Shown here: positions 27,528 to 35,977 of the stretch, piece after piece
Layout: every line of letters starts with the position of its first letter
Numbering within the stretch: the stretch's first letter is position 1
Assembly: GCF_023349125.1 (NCBI RefSeq)
Contig: NZ_JAKIKT010000009.1
Coordinates: forward strand, 1 to 64,000
Source: Shewanella corallii
GTDB taxonomy: Bacteria > Pseudomonadota > Gammaproteobacteria > Enterobacterales > Shewanellaceae
Length of the DNA: 64,000 nucleotides
Direction: 5' to 3'
Position numbers and translations under genes: made by a program
Notes under the pieces: generated by a model
Told to the model about the DNA's origin: nothing
Databases searched by the model: none
Seen by the model: the letters and a program-made list of their open reading frames with translations, nothing else

Positions 27528-29624
27528 ATGAAAAAATCAGTCTTGGGCGTATTGGGCCTGTGTGCCATCGCCACACTTTCGGCTTGCAGTGATGACAAGC
27601 CAGCAACCACGCAAACCGACACCAAACCTGAAGCGACTCAAACGCCTGTTGCAGAGGCAGTCAGCGCGACCCTGAGCTCGGGCGTAGACTTCGACAACTT
27701 CGACCGCACCGTGCGCCCTCAGGATGACTTCTACTCCTATGTTAACGGCGGCTGGCTCAAGTCCGCCGAGATCCCGGGTGACCGTACCTCCATTGGTGCC
27801 TTCTACGATCTGCGTGAAAAGTCCAAAGAAGATGTGAAAGCCATCATTGAAGAAGTGGCAGCCCAAAAAGATCTGGCAGAAGGCAGCGACGAGCAGAAGG
27901 TGGCAGATCTGTACCGCTCATATATGGATGTGGAAACCCTCAATAAGCTGGGTGTACAACCATTGGAAGCCGAATTAAAGAAGATCGCCGCTATTGAAAA
28001 CAAGGCTCAACTGGCCGAGTACTTTGCCCACAGCCAGATTGTCGGTGGCGGTACCCCAATGGCCTTCTACATAGGTGTAGACGCCAAGAACTCCAGTCGC
28101 TATGCCACCCATATCTGGCAGTATGGCCTGAGCCTGCCAGAGAGGGATTACTACTTCAACGAGGAAGAGCGCTTCGTCAACATCCGTAAAGCCTACGTTG
28201 AACATATCGAGAAGATGTTCAACCTGGCCGGTTTCGACAATGCCAAGCAAGCGGCGCAAACCGTGATGGCACTGGAAACTGCAATTGCAGAGCATCACTG
28301 GGATAAAGTTGCCGTGCGTGACTCCACCAAGCGCTACAACAAATATGAACTGGCTGATCTGAAGACCCTGGCTCCCAACTTCAACTGGGATGGTTATCTT
28401 AAGGTTCTGGGCGGTGACAAACAGCCAGATATCATCATTAACCAGCCAAGCTTTATTGAAGGGCTGACTGGCCTAGTAGATACCCTACCACTGGACGAAT
28501 GGAAAACCTACCTGAAGTGGCAACTGCTGACCAACTACGCCTCTTTGATGAGTGAAGAGCTGGATCAGGAGAACTTCAACTTCTTCTCCAAGACCCTGAA
28601 CGGTCAACAGGAGCAGGAGCCACGCTGGAAGCGCGGTGTATCCTCAGTTAACAGCACCCTGGGTGAAGTCGTTGGCAAAGTATACGTTAAAGAACACTTT
28701 GCCCCGGAAGCCAAAGCTCGCATGCAGGAACTGGTTGAGAATCTGCGCAAGGCCTATGGTGCCAGCATTGATGAGCTGGAGTGGATGAGCCCTGAAACTA
28801 AGGTGAAAGCTAAGGAGAAGCTGGCCAAGTTCAATCCTAAAATCGGTTATCCGGATCAGTGGCAGGACTACGACGCTCTGGTGATTAAATCAGATGAACT
28901 GGTAGGCAACAAAATCCGCGCCTCCCGTGTAGAGCATGATCGCCAACTGGCCAAGCTGGGTGGCCCTATCCAGAAGTGGGAGTGGTTTATGACTCCACAG
29001 ACGGTAAACGCCTACTACAACCCGACCATGAACGAAATCGTGTTCCCAGCCGCTATTCTTCAGCCTCCTTTCTTCAATATGGAAGCGGATGATGCAGTGA
29101 ACTATGGCGGTATCGGTGCGGTTATTGGCCACGAAATGGGACATGGTTTCGATGATCAGGGATCCAAGTACGACGGTGAGGGCAACCTGAAGAACTGGTG
29201 GACTGACAGCGATCTGGAAAAATTCCAGCAGCTGGGTAAGGCACTGGTCGCCCAGTATAACGGCTATCAGGTATTTGATGATCTTACCGTTAACGGTGAA
29301 CTCACTTTGGGTGAAAACATCGGTGACCTGTCAGGTGCAACTATCGCCTACAAGGCATATAAGATGTCGCTGAACGGCAAAGAAGCCCCGGTGATTGATG
29401 GCCTGACCGGCGATGAGCGCTTCTTTATTGGCTTTACTCAGATTTGGCGAGCCAAGTTCAAAGAGGAAGCAATGCGCAACCGTGTTGCCACAGATCCTCA
29501 CTCTCCGGCCAAGTTCCGTGCCATTGGTGCACTGTCCAACATGCCTGAGTTCTATCAAACCTTCGAAGTGAAAGAAGGCCACGAGATGTATATCCCGGCA
29601 GAGAAGCAAGTGAAGATCTGGTAA
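27528..29624 (+). CDS. pepO: M13-family zinc metallopeptidase (PepO-like lipoprotein)
   Basis: 698 residues. A lipoprotein signal peptide ends in LSAC (lipidated Cys near 20), so it is probably an envelope oligopeptidase of the neprilysin family. Zinc ligands are His535 and His539 in HEMGH with catalytic Glu536, and Glu596 in ENIGD with Asp600. The substrate-binding NAYYNPTMNEIVFPAAILQPPFF stretch lies just before the HExxH motif. The family cleaves short peptides on the N-terminal side of hydrophobic residues. AGGGAA precedes the ATG. Monocistronic with its own terminator. Confidence 0.95.
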   Translation: MKKSVLGVLGLCAIATLSACSDDKPATTQTDTKPEATQTPVAEAVSATLSSGVDFDNFDRTVRPQDDFYSYVNGGWLKSAEIPGDRTSIGAFYDLREKSKEDVKAIIEEVAAQKDLAEGSDEQKVADLYRSYMDVETLNKLGVQPLEAELKKIAAIENKAQLAEYFAHSQIVGGGTPMAFYIGVDAKNSSRYATHIWQYGLSLPERDYYFNEEERFVNIRKAYVEHIEKMFNLAGFDNAKQAAQTVMALETAIAEHHWDKVAVRDSTKRYNKYELADLKTLAPNFNWDGYLKVLGGDKQPDIIINQPSFIEGLTGLVDTLPLDEWKTYLKWQLLTNYASLMSEELDQENFNFFSKTLNGQQEQEPRWKRGVSSVNSTLGEVVGKVYVKEHFAPEAKARMQELVENLRKAYGASIDELEWMSPETKVKAKEKLAKFNPKIGYPDQWQDYDALVIKSDELVGNKIRASRVEHDRQLAKLGGPIQKWEWFMTPQTVNAYYNPTMNEIVFPAAILQPPFFNMEADDAVNYGGIGAVIGHEMGHGFDDQGSKYDGEGNLKNWWTDSDLEKFQQLGKALVAQYNGYQVFDDLTVNGELTLGENIGDLSGATIAYKAYKMSLNGKEAPVIDGLTGDERFFIGFTQIWRAKFKEEAMRNRVATDPHSPAKFRAIGALSNMPEFYQTFEVKEGHEMYIPAEKQVKIW

Positions 29625-29654
29625 TCCCTGTCTGACAGTATTGATAGTGTGTTC

Positions 29655-29678
29655 AAGGCGCCGAAAGGCGCCTTTTTT
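29655..29678 (+). terminator. Terminator of pepO
   Basis: AAGGCGCC / GGCGCCTT stem with a GAAA tetraloop followed by T residues. Confidence 0.9.
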
Positions 29679-29785
29679 ATGCTCATCAGATCACACTGAT
29701 GACGGCAGTAAAAGCCTGATTCAGTATTGGTTCAGACTTGTCTGTGCATACTGGACTCCAGTTTCATAAAATTCGCTGGAGTTGA

Positions 29786-30568
29786 ATGAACAAACTGTTT
29801 CGCAGCCTGCTGGTGCTTATGGTGGTACTGAGTGCCAAAGCCGGCATCGCAGCCCCTGTTGGCCTGACACTCACCACACTTCTGAGTGCGCCAGCCCATC
29901 ATCAAACCCAAAGACCCGCTCCCGGCTGGGACAGACTTGGGCTGACTCAATTGAGACGCAGTGGCGCTCATAATACCTGTCAGTCCTCTTCCGACCTCAA
30001 TACCCTCTATCTGGATGCGCCCCATGCTCAGGCTGAACTGACTCAGCTGTTATACCTGACCGCAGAAAACAGCCGCACCCAGCCCATCGTTGGCCAAATT
30101 AAGTCCCGAGAACGGGCGGAGCAGAAAGTGGCTGGCAAGCTTGAGGGTGATGCCAGCCGTCTGACAGATATTGTCCGTGGCTCAATTATCGCCGACAGTC
30201 TGGAAGACCTGATGGCCAGCTTCCACCAGCTGGAACAACAGGCCCGCGTTGTGCAGCTGAAAAACCGGTTCGCCGAGCCCAAGCGCTCAGGTTATCGTGA
30301 CCTTAACCTGCTGATTGAGCTGCCCGAGACAGGCATGATTGCAGAAGTGCAACTGCACCTGCGTAAGATTGCCGATATCAAGTCCGGTATAGAACATCAG
30401 GTGTATCAGGAAGTTCAGGGTATCGAGTATCGAGCCAGTCAACAAAGCCGTGCTCTGACCGAACTCGAAAGGGCCCGGATTGTCCGTCTCCAACAGGATT
30501 CCCATAAGCTGTACCACAAAGCCTGGTTGCACTATAAACGTCAGGACGAACAACTCAAGGTGGCTTAA
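29786..30568 (+). CDS. Exported RelA/SpoT-like nucleotidyltransferase-fold protein
   Basis: 260 residues. A clear Sec signal peptide (1-22, cut near GIAAP) is followed by a region (about 100-195) that fits the RelA/SpoT synthetase fold: the basic segment IKSRERAEQKVAGKL, TDIVRGSII with the metal-binding Asp128, KRSGYRDLNLLIEL (Tyr170 in the purine-stacking position of GYxSxH) and AEVQLHL with Glu187. The C-terminus is helical and charged. Cytoplasmic (p)ppGpp synthetases have no signal peptide, so this may be a periplasmic protein with another activity or a secreted effector. GGAG precedes the ATG at 29786. The enzymatic activity is inferred, not shown. Confidence 0.72.
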   Translation: MNKLFRSLLVLMVVLSAKAGIAAPVGLTLTTLLSAPAHHQTQRPAPGWDRLGLTQLRRSGAHNTCQSSSDLNTLYLDAPHAQAELTQLLYLTAENSRTQPIVGQIKSRERAEQKVAGKLEGDASRLTDIVRGSIIADSLEDLMASFHQLEQQARVVQLKNRFAEPKRSGYRDLNLLIELPETGMIAEVQLHLRKIADIKSGIEHQVYQEVQGIEYRASQQSRALTELERARIVRLQQDSHKLYHKAWLHYKRQDEQLKVA

Positions 30569-30576
30569 CGAGACTG

Positions 30577-30605
30577 AACCGGCACTCATTGAGTGCCGGT
30601 TTGCT
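30577..30605 (+). terminator. Terminator after the RelA/SpoT-like gene
   Basis: 12-bp stem AACCGGCACTCA / TGAGTGCCGGTT with a short T-rich tail, indicating that the next gene is transcribed separately. Confidence 0.7.
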
Positions 30606-30664
30606 TTGGATTTGCCCCATCTGCCGCTATACTCCCGCCATTACCCACCCTCTCCCCCAATGCC

Positions 30665-31069
30665 ATGCATGAAGTGATAGATAAACTGCAGGAACTGAGC
30701 GAACAGGTTCCTGTGCCTTTGGATCTGCCTGACTTTGACCAACTGGTTGAAGTAGAGGAAGAGATCCTGATCCCCCTGCCGGCAGAACTGAAAGAGTATC
30801 TGTTGCATGCCAGCGACGTGGTTTACGGCACACTGGAGCCGGTTACCGCTGCGGACTCTGGCAGTCACACCTACCTGCCAGAGGTGGCTGCTCATGCTTG
30901 GTCTATTGGTCTGCCAAGAGACCTAATCCCTGTTTGTCAGGTCGGTGATGATTTCTACTGCATCAGTCAGGAGGGTGAAGTCTTCCTGTGGCAGGATGAC
31001 GAACTGTTGGAAGACAGCTGGGAATCCTTCTGGCAATGGGTTGAGGATGTCTGGCTGGAACAAGCCTGA
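30665..31069 (+). CDS. SMI1/KNR4 (SUKH) family protein
   Basis: 134 residues from the ATG at 30665; the frame extends upstream to a GTG at 30593 but the extension looks non-coding. The pattern IPLPAELKEYLL, then a central beta region and FYCISQEGEVFLWQDDELLEDSWESFWQWVEDVWL, fits the SMI1/KNR4 fold. Members include immunity proteins of polymorphic toxins as well as housekeeping paralogues. In Shewanella-type genomes a similar gene precedes a DUF4447 gene as here, which argues for a core rather than immunity role. Acidic cytoplasmic protein; molecular role unknown. Confidence 0.75.
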   Translation: MHEVIDKLQELSEQVPVPLDLPDFDQLVEVEEEILIPLPAELKEYLLHASDVVYGTLEPVTAADSGSHTYLPEVAAHAWSIGLPRDLIPVCQVGDDFYCISQEGEVFLWQDDELLEDSWESFWQWVEDVWLEQA

Positions 31070-31101
31070 GCCTGAATTAGCAATTTTATAAGGAGCCTGA
31101 C

Positions 31102-31605
31102 ATGGCTAAAACGATTGGCCTGAATGCCATTGAAATGCAGTATCTGCGACTGTCTCTGGGTCTGAGCCAGGCTCAGGTAGCTGAGCTGACCAAGCAGACT
31201 GAAGCCGACGTGATCGCCTGGGAAGCCGGTGAAGCAGAAGTACCAGGTTTAGCGCAGAAGACTCTGCTGGACCTGGACGACACCATTGAAATGCAGGTAC
31301 TGAATACCTGTGATGGTATTGAAGAGCTGTTCAAAAAAGAGCCCAAGCGTCATCTGGCGTTTGTGGTTTATCCAACCCAGGCACTGTACCAGCAGTACAA
31401 CCCTGAGTTTTTGTCCGCCCTGCCAATGACAGAGCTGTACAACACTGCCGCCTGGCGTATCAAGAAAGAGTGCAAGCTGGTGCTTGAGGTGGATGTTAGC
31501 CTGGTCGCGCTGAATGTCGAATCCTACAAAGCCTTCCGTGAAACCAACAGCATGGGCGAAAGCCGTGATGCCCGCGCCAAATGGGCGGCTACTCAGCTGA
31601 AGTAA
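31102..31605 (+). CDS. DUF4447 family protein with N-terminal HTH
   Basis: 167 residues. The N-terminal 60 residues look like an XRE-type helix-turn-helix ([28 protein letters not shown]). The C-terminal part is the conserved domain DUF4447 found mainly in Shewanella and relatives. AAGGAG lies upstream of the ATG at 31102, and the gene is 32 nt after the SMI1/KNR4 gene, so the two are probably co-transcribed. DNA binding is plausible but unproven. Confidence 0.78.
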   Translation: MAKTIGLNAIEMQYLRLSLGLSQAQVAELTKQTEADVIAWEAGEAEVPGLAQKTLLDLDDTIEMQVLNTCDGIEELFKKEPKRHLAFVVYPTQALYQQYNPEFLSALPMTELYNTAAWRIKKECKLVLEVDVSLVALNVESYKAFRETNSMGESRDARAKWAATQLK

Positions 31606-31629
31606 GCTAAGCTCTTACTTATGCCAAAG

Positions 31630-31654
31630 ACGGTCTCCAAGGAGGCCGTTTTTT
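31630..31654 (+). terminator. Terminator after the DUF4447 gene
   Basis: ACGGTCTCC / GGAGGCCGT stem followed by five T residues. Confidence 0.8.
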
Positions 31655-31695
31655 ATGCTTCAATGGATGGTACCATTAAGCTAAGGAAATTGGTA

Positions 31696-32325
31696 ATGAT
31701 TACCCTTTACGGCATACCCCGCAGCCGGTCGCTGCGTATCTCCTGGATTCTGGAAGAGCTGGAGCTCGACTGGAACTATCAATTTATTGATTTTGCCCAA
31801 GGGGATAATCGCAACCCTGAATTTCTTGCCATCAGTCCGGAGGGGAAAGTCCCGGCACTGAAAGATGATGGGTTGGTGATGACGGAATCAGCCGCTATCG
31901 CCTACCACCTGGCAGAAAAATACGGTAATGGCGACCTGTTACCAGCACCGGGTTCTGACGAATCAGCCCTGCATCACCAGTGGATGAGCTTTATTGTTAC
32001 CGAGCTGGAACAACCCTTGTGGACTATGGGTAAACATAAGTTTGCGTTGCCGGAAGCTTACCGCCACAGAGAGTTCCTTGGCGTTGCTGTGTTTGAATTT
32101 GATAAAGCCGCCGCCATCGCTGAAGGCTGGATGCCTGACTCCGCGTTTCTGCTGGGTGAAGAGATCAGTATCGCTGATATTATGCTGGCACAGACGCTGA
32201 TGTGGGCCAGCCGTTTCGAGCAGAAGATCCCGCCAAAGCTCAGTGCCTATATGGAGCGAATGAGCAAGCGTGCCAGCTTTACTGCAGCGCTCAATAAGGA
32301 GCTGGCAGGCGCAGGGAAAGCCTGA
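31696..32325 (+). CDS. Glutathione S-transferase family protein
   Basis: 209 residues from the ATG at 31696, which has AAGGA 8 nt upstream. The N-terminal thioredoxin-like domain (ITLYGIPRSRSLRISWILEELELDW) carries Ser/Arg at the glutathione-activating site. The cis-Pro GKVPALKDDG and MTESAAIAYHLAEKY bind glutathione, and an all-alpha C-terminal domain follows from about residue 85. Cytosolic; the substrate is not predictable. Flanked by terminators, so it is a single-gene unit. Confidence 0.9.
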   Translation: MITLYGIPRSRSLRISWILEELELDWNYQFIDFAQGDNRNPEFLAISPEGKVPALKDDGLVMTESAAIAYHLAEKYGNGDLLPAPGSDESALHHQWMSFIVTELEQPLWTMGKHKFALPEAYRHREFLGVAVFEFDKAAAIAEGWMPDSAFLLGEEISIADIMLAQTLMWASRFEQKIPPKLSAYMERMSKRASFTAALNKELAGAGKA

Positions 32326-32330
32326 GCAAA

Positions 32331-32366
32331 ATAAAAAGCGACCCTGAATTCAGAGTCGCTTTTTAT
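32331..32366. terminator. Bidirectional terminator, GST / TonB receptor
   Basis: ATAAAAAGCGAC / GTCGCTTTTTAT with CTGAATTCAG continuing the symmetry, between convergent genes. Confidence 0.88.
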
Positions 32367-32402
32367 CGGTGCTATACGCTTTTTAAACGCTGAGACTCAG
32401 CA

Positions 32403-34994
32403 TCAGAAGCGATAGCTTGCCTGACCATACACAAAGGCGCCTTGGGCGGAATGTGTAGTCTGGTCATAGCCCATAAAGTCAGCCGCGCTGAATGGTGGGT
32501 CCTCGTTAAACAGGTTGGTTCCACCAACAGTCAGGGTCCAGTGCTCAAAGCCCACATAGCTGACATTCATATCAAAGGTCAGCATGGAGTCTATGGTTCC
32601 GGTTGCGCCGGCGTCTCTGTCATCCTCGTACTCGCCGATATAGTTCAGACGAGCCGCGGTTTGCCAGTCACCATAGTTCCAGTCAACGCCACCAACCCAG
32701 CGGAACTCAGGGTGTTGATATTCACCCACCAGCTGCTCGGCGCTGCCATCGACTCGCTTCTGCTCGAATGAGTTAACCCAGGTCAGGTTGTACTTGAAGT
32801 TAAAGTCACCGGCACCATTGGTTTCCATACGGTAAGCCAGGTCAAAGTCCACACCATCGGTAGACTGAGAGCCCAGGTTGAAGAACTTGTCATAGATTTC
32901 AATGATACGGCCCGGCACACCACCAGCAGCAGGCTCACGCTTAACCACTGCAGGGTTGCTGCCGTTGTTATCCAGCAAATACTGGGTATCCGAGGTGATC
33001 AGTCCTTCCTGATCATAGTTCCAGTAGTCGACGCCCAACGTCAGGTCATCCACTATCTCCCAAACAGCACCAATGTTGTAAGAGGTAGACTCTTCCGGCT
33101 GCAGGTCAGGGTTACCGGCAAAGATAACAGTACGTTCCTGAGCGGTACAATCCTCTTCCAGACCCGTCAGCGGACAACGAGTGCTATCCACCAGGCCAGG
33201 AGATTCCTGCGTTGCCCCCAGTCCCAGCTGCACCAGAGACGGCGCGCGGAAAGCTTCGCCCCAGCTGGCTCTCAGGGTCAGGTTATCCAGAGGCGTATAC
33301 TTGAGGCCAATCTTAGGATTGGTAGTGGTACCAAAATCGCTGTAGTCCTCATGACGCACCGCCAGTTGAGCTTCCAGTTGCTCAGCCACTGGTACCACAA
33401 ACTCTACAAAGATCGAGGTCTGGTCGCGGTCACCACTGGCCTGAGTCGCCTCAGTACCAAAGATCTCGCCCCGCAGGAACAGCTCATCCGGGTCATCACT
33501 CAGCTCCTCTTCGCGATACTCAAAACCTACCGCCATGGCTACATCACCCGCAGGCAGAGAGAAGATATCGCCGAAGATCTTGCCATCAAATGCCTGAGTG
33601 GTGGACTTACCATTACGTGTGGTATTCACCGTAATATCATCGATCACTGACTGAGGCTGAGTCTGGCTGAATGGGTTGTACTCACCGGCATTAATGGCAG
33701 CCTGCAGTCTTGGCGTTTGCACAAACCCCTGGCGACCATATTCATGGTTACGGTTGTAGGAATAGGTGTAAGCCAGCTCCCACTCCCAGTCGCTGAGCAT
33801 ACCGTTCAGACCCAATACCATACGGGCACTGTTGGACTCGGCTTCTTTCAAACGATTACCGGCTTCCGTCAGACGACGACGCATGGTCAGGTCTTCACCG
33901 GGGAAAGGGTTGACCTGGGCACCACTGGTAAACAGTGGGTTGTCGGCCAGCATATAGAACTCAGAAAAGGATGGGCTGGCTGCACCTTTGACTACGCTGT
34001 TGTTGTGCTGAACCATCACCTCGGCAAACATCTTGAGTTCATCGTTGAACTCATAGTCATGGAAAACAGACAGGCCGACGCGGGTCGACTCAGGGATAGA
34101 GGTCATATGCGGCGCATAGTCATAACGACAGAAGTTGCCTTTCTTGAGGTCAGCCGGACAGTTGGCATCCGGCGTCCAGTCAAAGTCGGCAGACTTGGCC
34201 AGAATAGAGCCATCGGCTCCCACGGTAGCTGGGATATAAGTCCCCGGATTACCTGCGGACGAACGAAAATCAAAACCGCCACGGGCCGTCTGATTTGCAC
34301 TGCGGGAATAATCACGGTCGGCAAACAGGGTTTCATTCTGCTTGAAGTAATCCAGAATCACTGTGGTATGACTCTTCTCACCCTGGGTACCCCAGAGCAT
34401 GGAAGCAGACACCTGACCGTCACCATCTTCAATGGTATCGGCCACCTTGGCATTAATTTCAAAACCTTCAAAATCTTTCTTCAGGATAATGTTAATTACC
34501 CCGGCAATGGCGTCGGAACCATAAAGTGCAGACGCACCATCTTTGAGAATGTCGATGCGCTTAACCGCCGACATTGGAATTGAGTTGATATCAACAAAGG
34601 CTGTGTCGATATCCTTGGCGAATGAGTTGACTGAAATACGGCGGCCGTTAAGCAGTACCAGGGTTGAGTCGGCACCCAGGCCCCTTAGCGAGATAGCCGC
34701 ACCACCATTGGAAGTATCATCAGAGTTATTACCCTGAGTCGAGAAGGTACCATTGCCTGAGATTGGCAATTTACGCAGCAGCTGAGACATATCCTGAGCG
34801 CCGGAACGGGCGATATCTTCAGCCGATAACACAGTTATCGGTGAAGCTCCTTCAAGATCAATTCGTTTAATGTGACTGCCGGTCACTTCAATGCGTTCAA
34901 CTTGCTCATCATTCTCGGCTGCAACCAGAGCTGGTGAGATGGCCATTGCCACCGCCAGCGCACAGCTGTGCTTTAGCTTGTTAGAAAGGTCCAT
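32403..34994 (-). CDS. TonB-dependent outer-membrane receptor
   Basis: 863 residues from the ATG at 34994; an in-frame TTG at 35006 is less likely. A signal peptide (cut near LVAAEN) is followed by a plug domain (about 35-170: SPITVLSAEDIARSGAQDM, SLRGLGADSTLVLLNGRR, VKRIDILKDGASALYGSDAIAGVINIIL) and a C-terminal 22-stranded barrel ending in an aromatic (YRF). It belongs to the large-receptor type frequent in Shewanella and Alteromonas, used for peptides, glycans or other large nutrients. No partner genes give the ligand. Confidence 0.93.
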   Translation of the reverse strand: MDLSNKLKHSCALAVAMAISPALVAAENDEQVERIEVTGSHIKRIDLEGASPITVLSAEDIARSGAQDMSQLLRKLPISGNGTFSTQGNNSDDTSNGGAAISLRGLGADSTLVLLNGRRISVNSFAKDIDTAFVDINSIPMSAVKRIDILKDGASALYGSDAIAGVINIILKKDFEGFEINAKVADTIEDGDGQVSASMLWGTQGEKSHTTVILDYFKQNETLFADRDYSRSANQTARGGFDFRSSAGNPGTYIPATVGADGSILAKSADFDWTPDANCPADLKKGNFCRYDYAPHMTSIPESTRVGLSVFHDYEFNDELKMFAEVMVQHNNSVVKGAASPSFSEFYMLADNPLFTSGAQVNPFPGEDLTMRRRLTEAGNRLKEAESNSARMVLGLNGMLSDWEWELAYTYSYNRNHEYGRQGFVQTPRLQAAINAGEYNPFSQTQPQSVIDDITVNTTRNGKSTTQAFDGKIFGDIFSLPAGDVAMAVGFEYREEELSDDPDELFLRGEIFGTEATQASGDRDQTSIFVEFVVPVAEQLEAQLAVRHEDYSDFGTTTNPKIGLKYTPLDNLTLRASWGEAFRAPSLVQLGLGATQESPGLVDSTRCPLTGLEEDCTAQERTVIFAGNPDLQPEESTSYNIGAVWEIVDDLTLGVDYWNYDQEGLITSDTQYLLDNNGSNPAVVKREPAAGGVPGRIIEIYDKFFNLGSQSTDGVDFDLAYRMETNGAGDFNFKYNLTWVNSFEQKRVDGSAEQLVGEYQHPEFRWVGGVDWNYGDWQTAARLNYIGEYEDDRDAGATGTIDSMLTFDMNVSYVGFEHWTLTVGGTNLFNEDPPFSAADFMGYDQTTHSAQGAFVYGQASYRF

Positions 34995-35112
34995 GTCTTT
35001 CCCCAAATTGGTTAGGAAAGGTGGCGAACTAATATTCGGGACGTCCGCGCTTTCCTCGGGTTGTTATATTCGGTCGCGTACTCCTTTACACTCGTAAAAC
35101 CGCAACGAACCC

Positions 35113-35140
35113 AAGTTAAAAGCCCCTTTTCAGGAGTCAA
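35113..35140 (-). promoter_or_regulatory. Candidate promoter of the TonB receptor gene
   Basis: On the minus strand, TTGACT (35140-35135), 16-bp spacer and TAACTT (35118-35113), about 120 bp upstream of the start codon. The -35 is good and the -10 weak. The rest of the gene-free interval 34995-35372 holds only this and the promoter at 35301. Confidence 0.4.
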
Positions 35141-35300
35141 TTAATTCATCCCTGATATAGATAAATATCCGTTAAAAGTATTAGAACAAAACAGCTAGCA
35201 ACATATTTCAGCAACATCCACACATACTCTTGGGTGATTTAACCAGAAACAGCGAAAACGAATGAGCCGTTGACGAGCTATGCCTCTGGGCGGGTGGCTG

Positions 35301-35309
35301 TGGTAGAAT
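35301..35309 (+). promoter_or_regulatory. Extended -10 promoter of the DUF1456 gene
   Basis: TGGTAGAAT, an extended -10 (TGn plus TAGAAT), about 64 bp upstream of the start codon. No good -35 is present at 17 bp, which is common for extended -10 promoters. Confidence 0.5.
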
Positions 35310-35372
35310 ATGCCGCAAGTTTATACAAGGGCCGCTATCTGTGTCGGCCACGCTTTCCTCAGTGGGAACCCA

Positions 35373-35834
35373 ATGACCAATAATGATGTTTTGCGCCGGT
35401 TGCGCTACGCCTTGGATCTCAGCGACGGTAAAGTTATCCGTCTGTTTGCCAAGGTAAAATTTGAAATGCCGCAGGAAACCCTGCACAACATGCTGAGAAA
35501 AGATGATGAGAAAGGGTTTCAGGCCTGTTCAGATCAGGATTTGTGCCGTTTCCTTGATGGCCTGATTATTTTCAAGCGTGGTCAGCGCGAAGGTGCGGAA
35601 ACGCCCAAGCCGACCCGACTGAACAACAACCTGATCATGCGTAAATTACGTATCGCTCTGGAACTACGTGATGATGATATCGTTGAGCTGCTGTCTCTGG
35701 CAGACTTCCGCACTTCAAAGTCAGAAATCTCAGCCCTGTTCCAAAAGCCGGAACATAAAAACTTTAAAGTTTGCGGTGACCAGTTGCTGAGAAACTTTAT
35801 TAAAGGTCTGTCAGTCAAACTGCGCGGTAAATAA
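35373..35834 (+). CDS. yehS: DUF1456 family protein YehS
   Basis: 153 residues from the ATG at 35373, matching the usual length. Two tandem DUF1456 repeats are visible, beginning MTNNDVLRRLRYALDLSD and LNNNLIMRKLRIALELRDDD, each ending in a CxDQxLxxFLxGL-type helix (CSDQDLCRFLDGLI; CGDQLLRNFIKGL). Small, conserved cytoplasmic protein of unknown function. Single gene with its own terminator. Confidence 0.88.
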   Translation: MTNNDVLRRLRYALDLSDGKVIRLFAKVKFEMPQETLHNMLRKDDEKGFQACSDQDLCRFLDGLIIFKRGQREGAETPKPTRLNNNLIMRKLRIALELRDDDIVELLSLADFRTSKSEISALFQKPEHKNFKVCGDQLLRNFIKGLSVKLRGK

Positions 35835-35852
35835 CCCCTGTTTTTATCTGAA

Positions 35853-35880
35853 AACGCTGCCAATGGGCGGCGTTTTTTTA
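35853..35880 (+). terminator. Terminator of yehS
   Basis: AACGCTGCC / GGCGGCGTT stem (one G-T pair) followed by seven T residues. Confidence 0.85.
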
Positions 35881-35977
35881 TGGCTGGAATATCACTGCTC
35901 AGACCGACAAGTCTCAGATTTCATGTTATCTTTAACAGCAATGATAGAAAAAACCACAATACTGCCAAAGGTTACCC

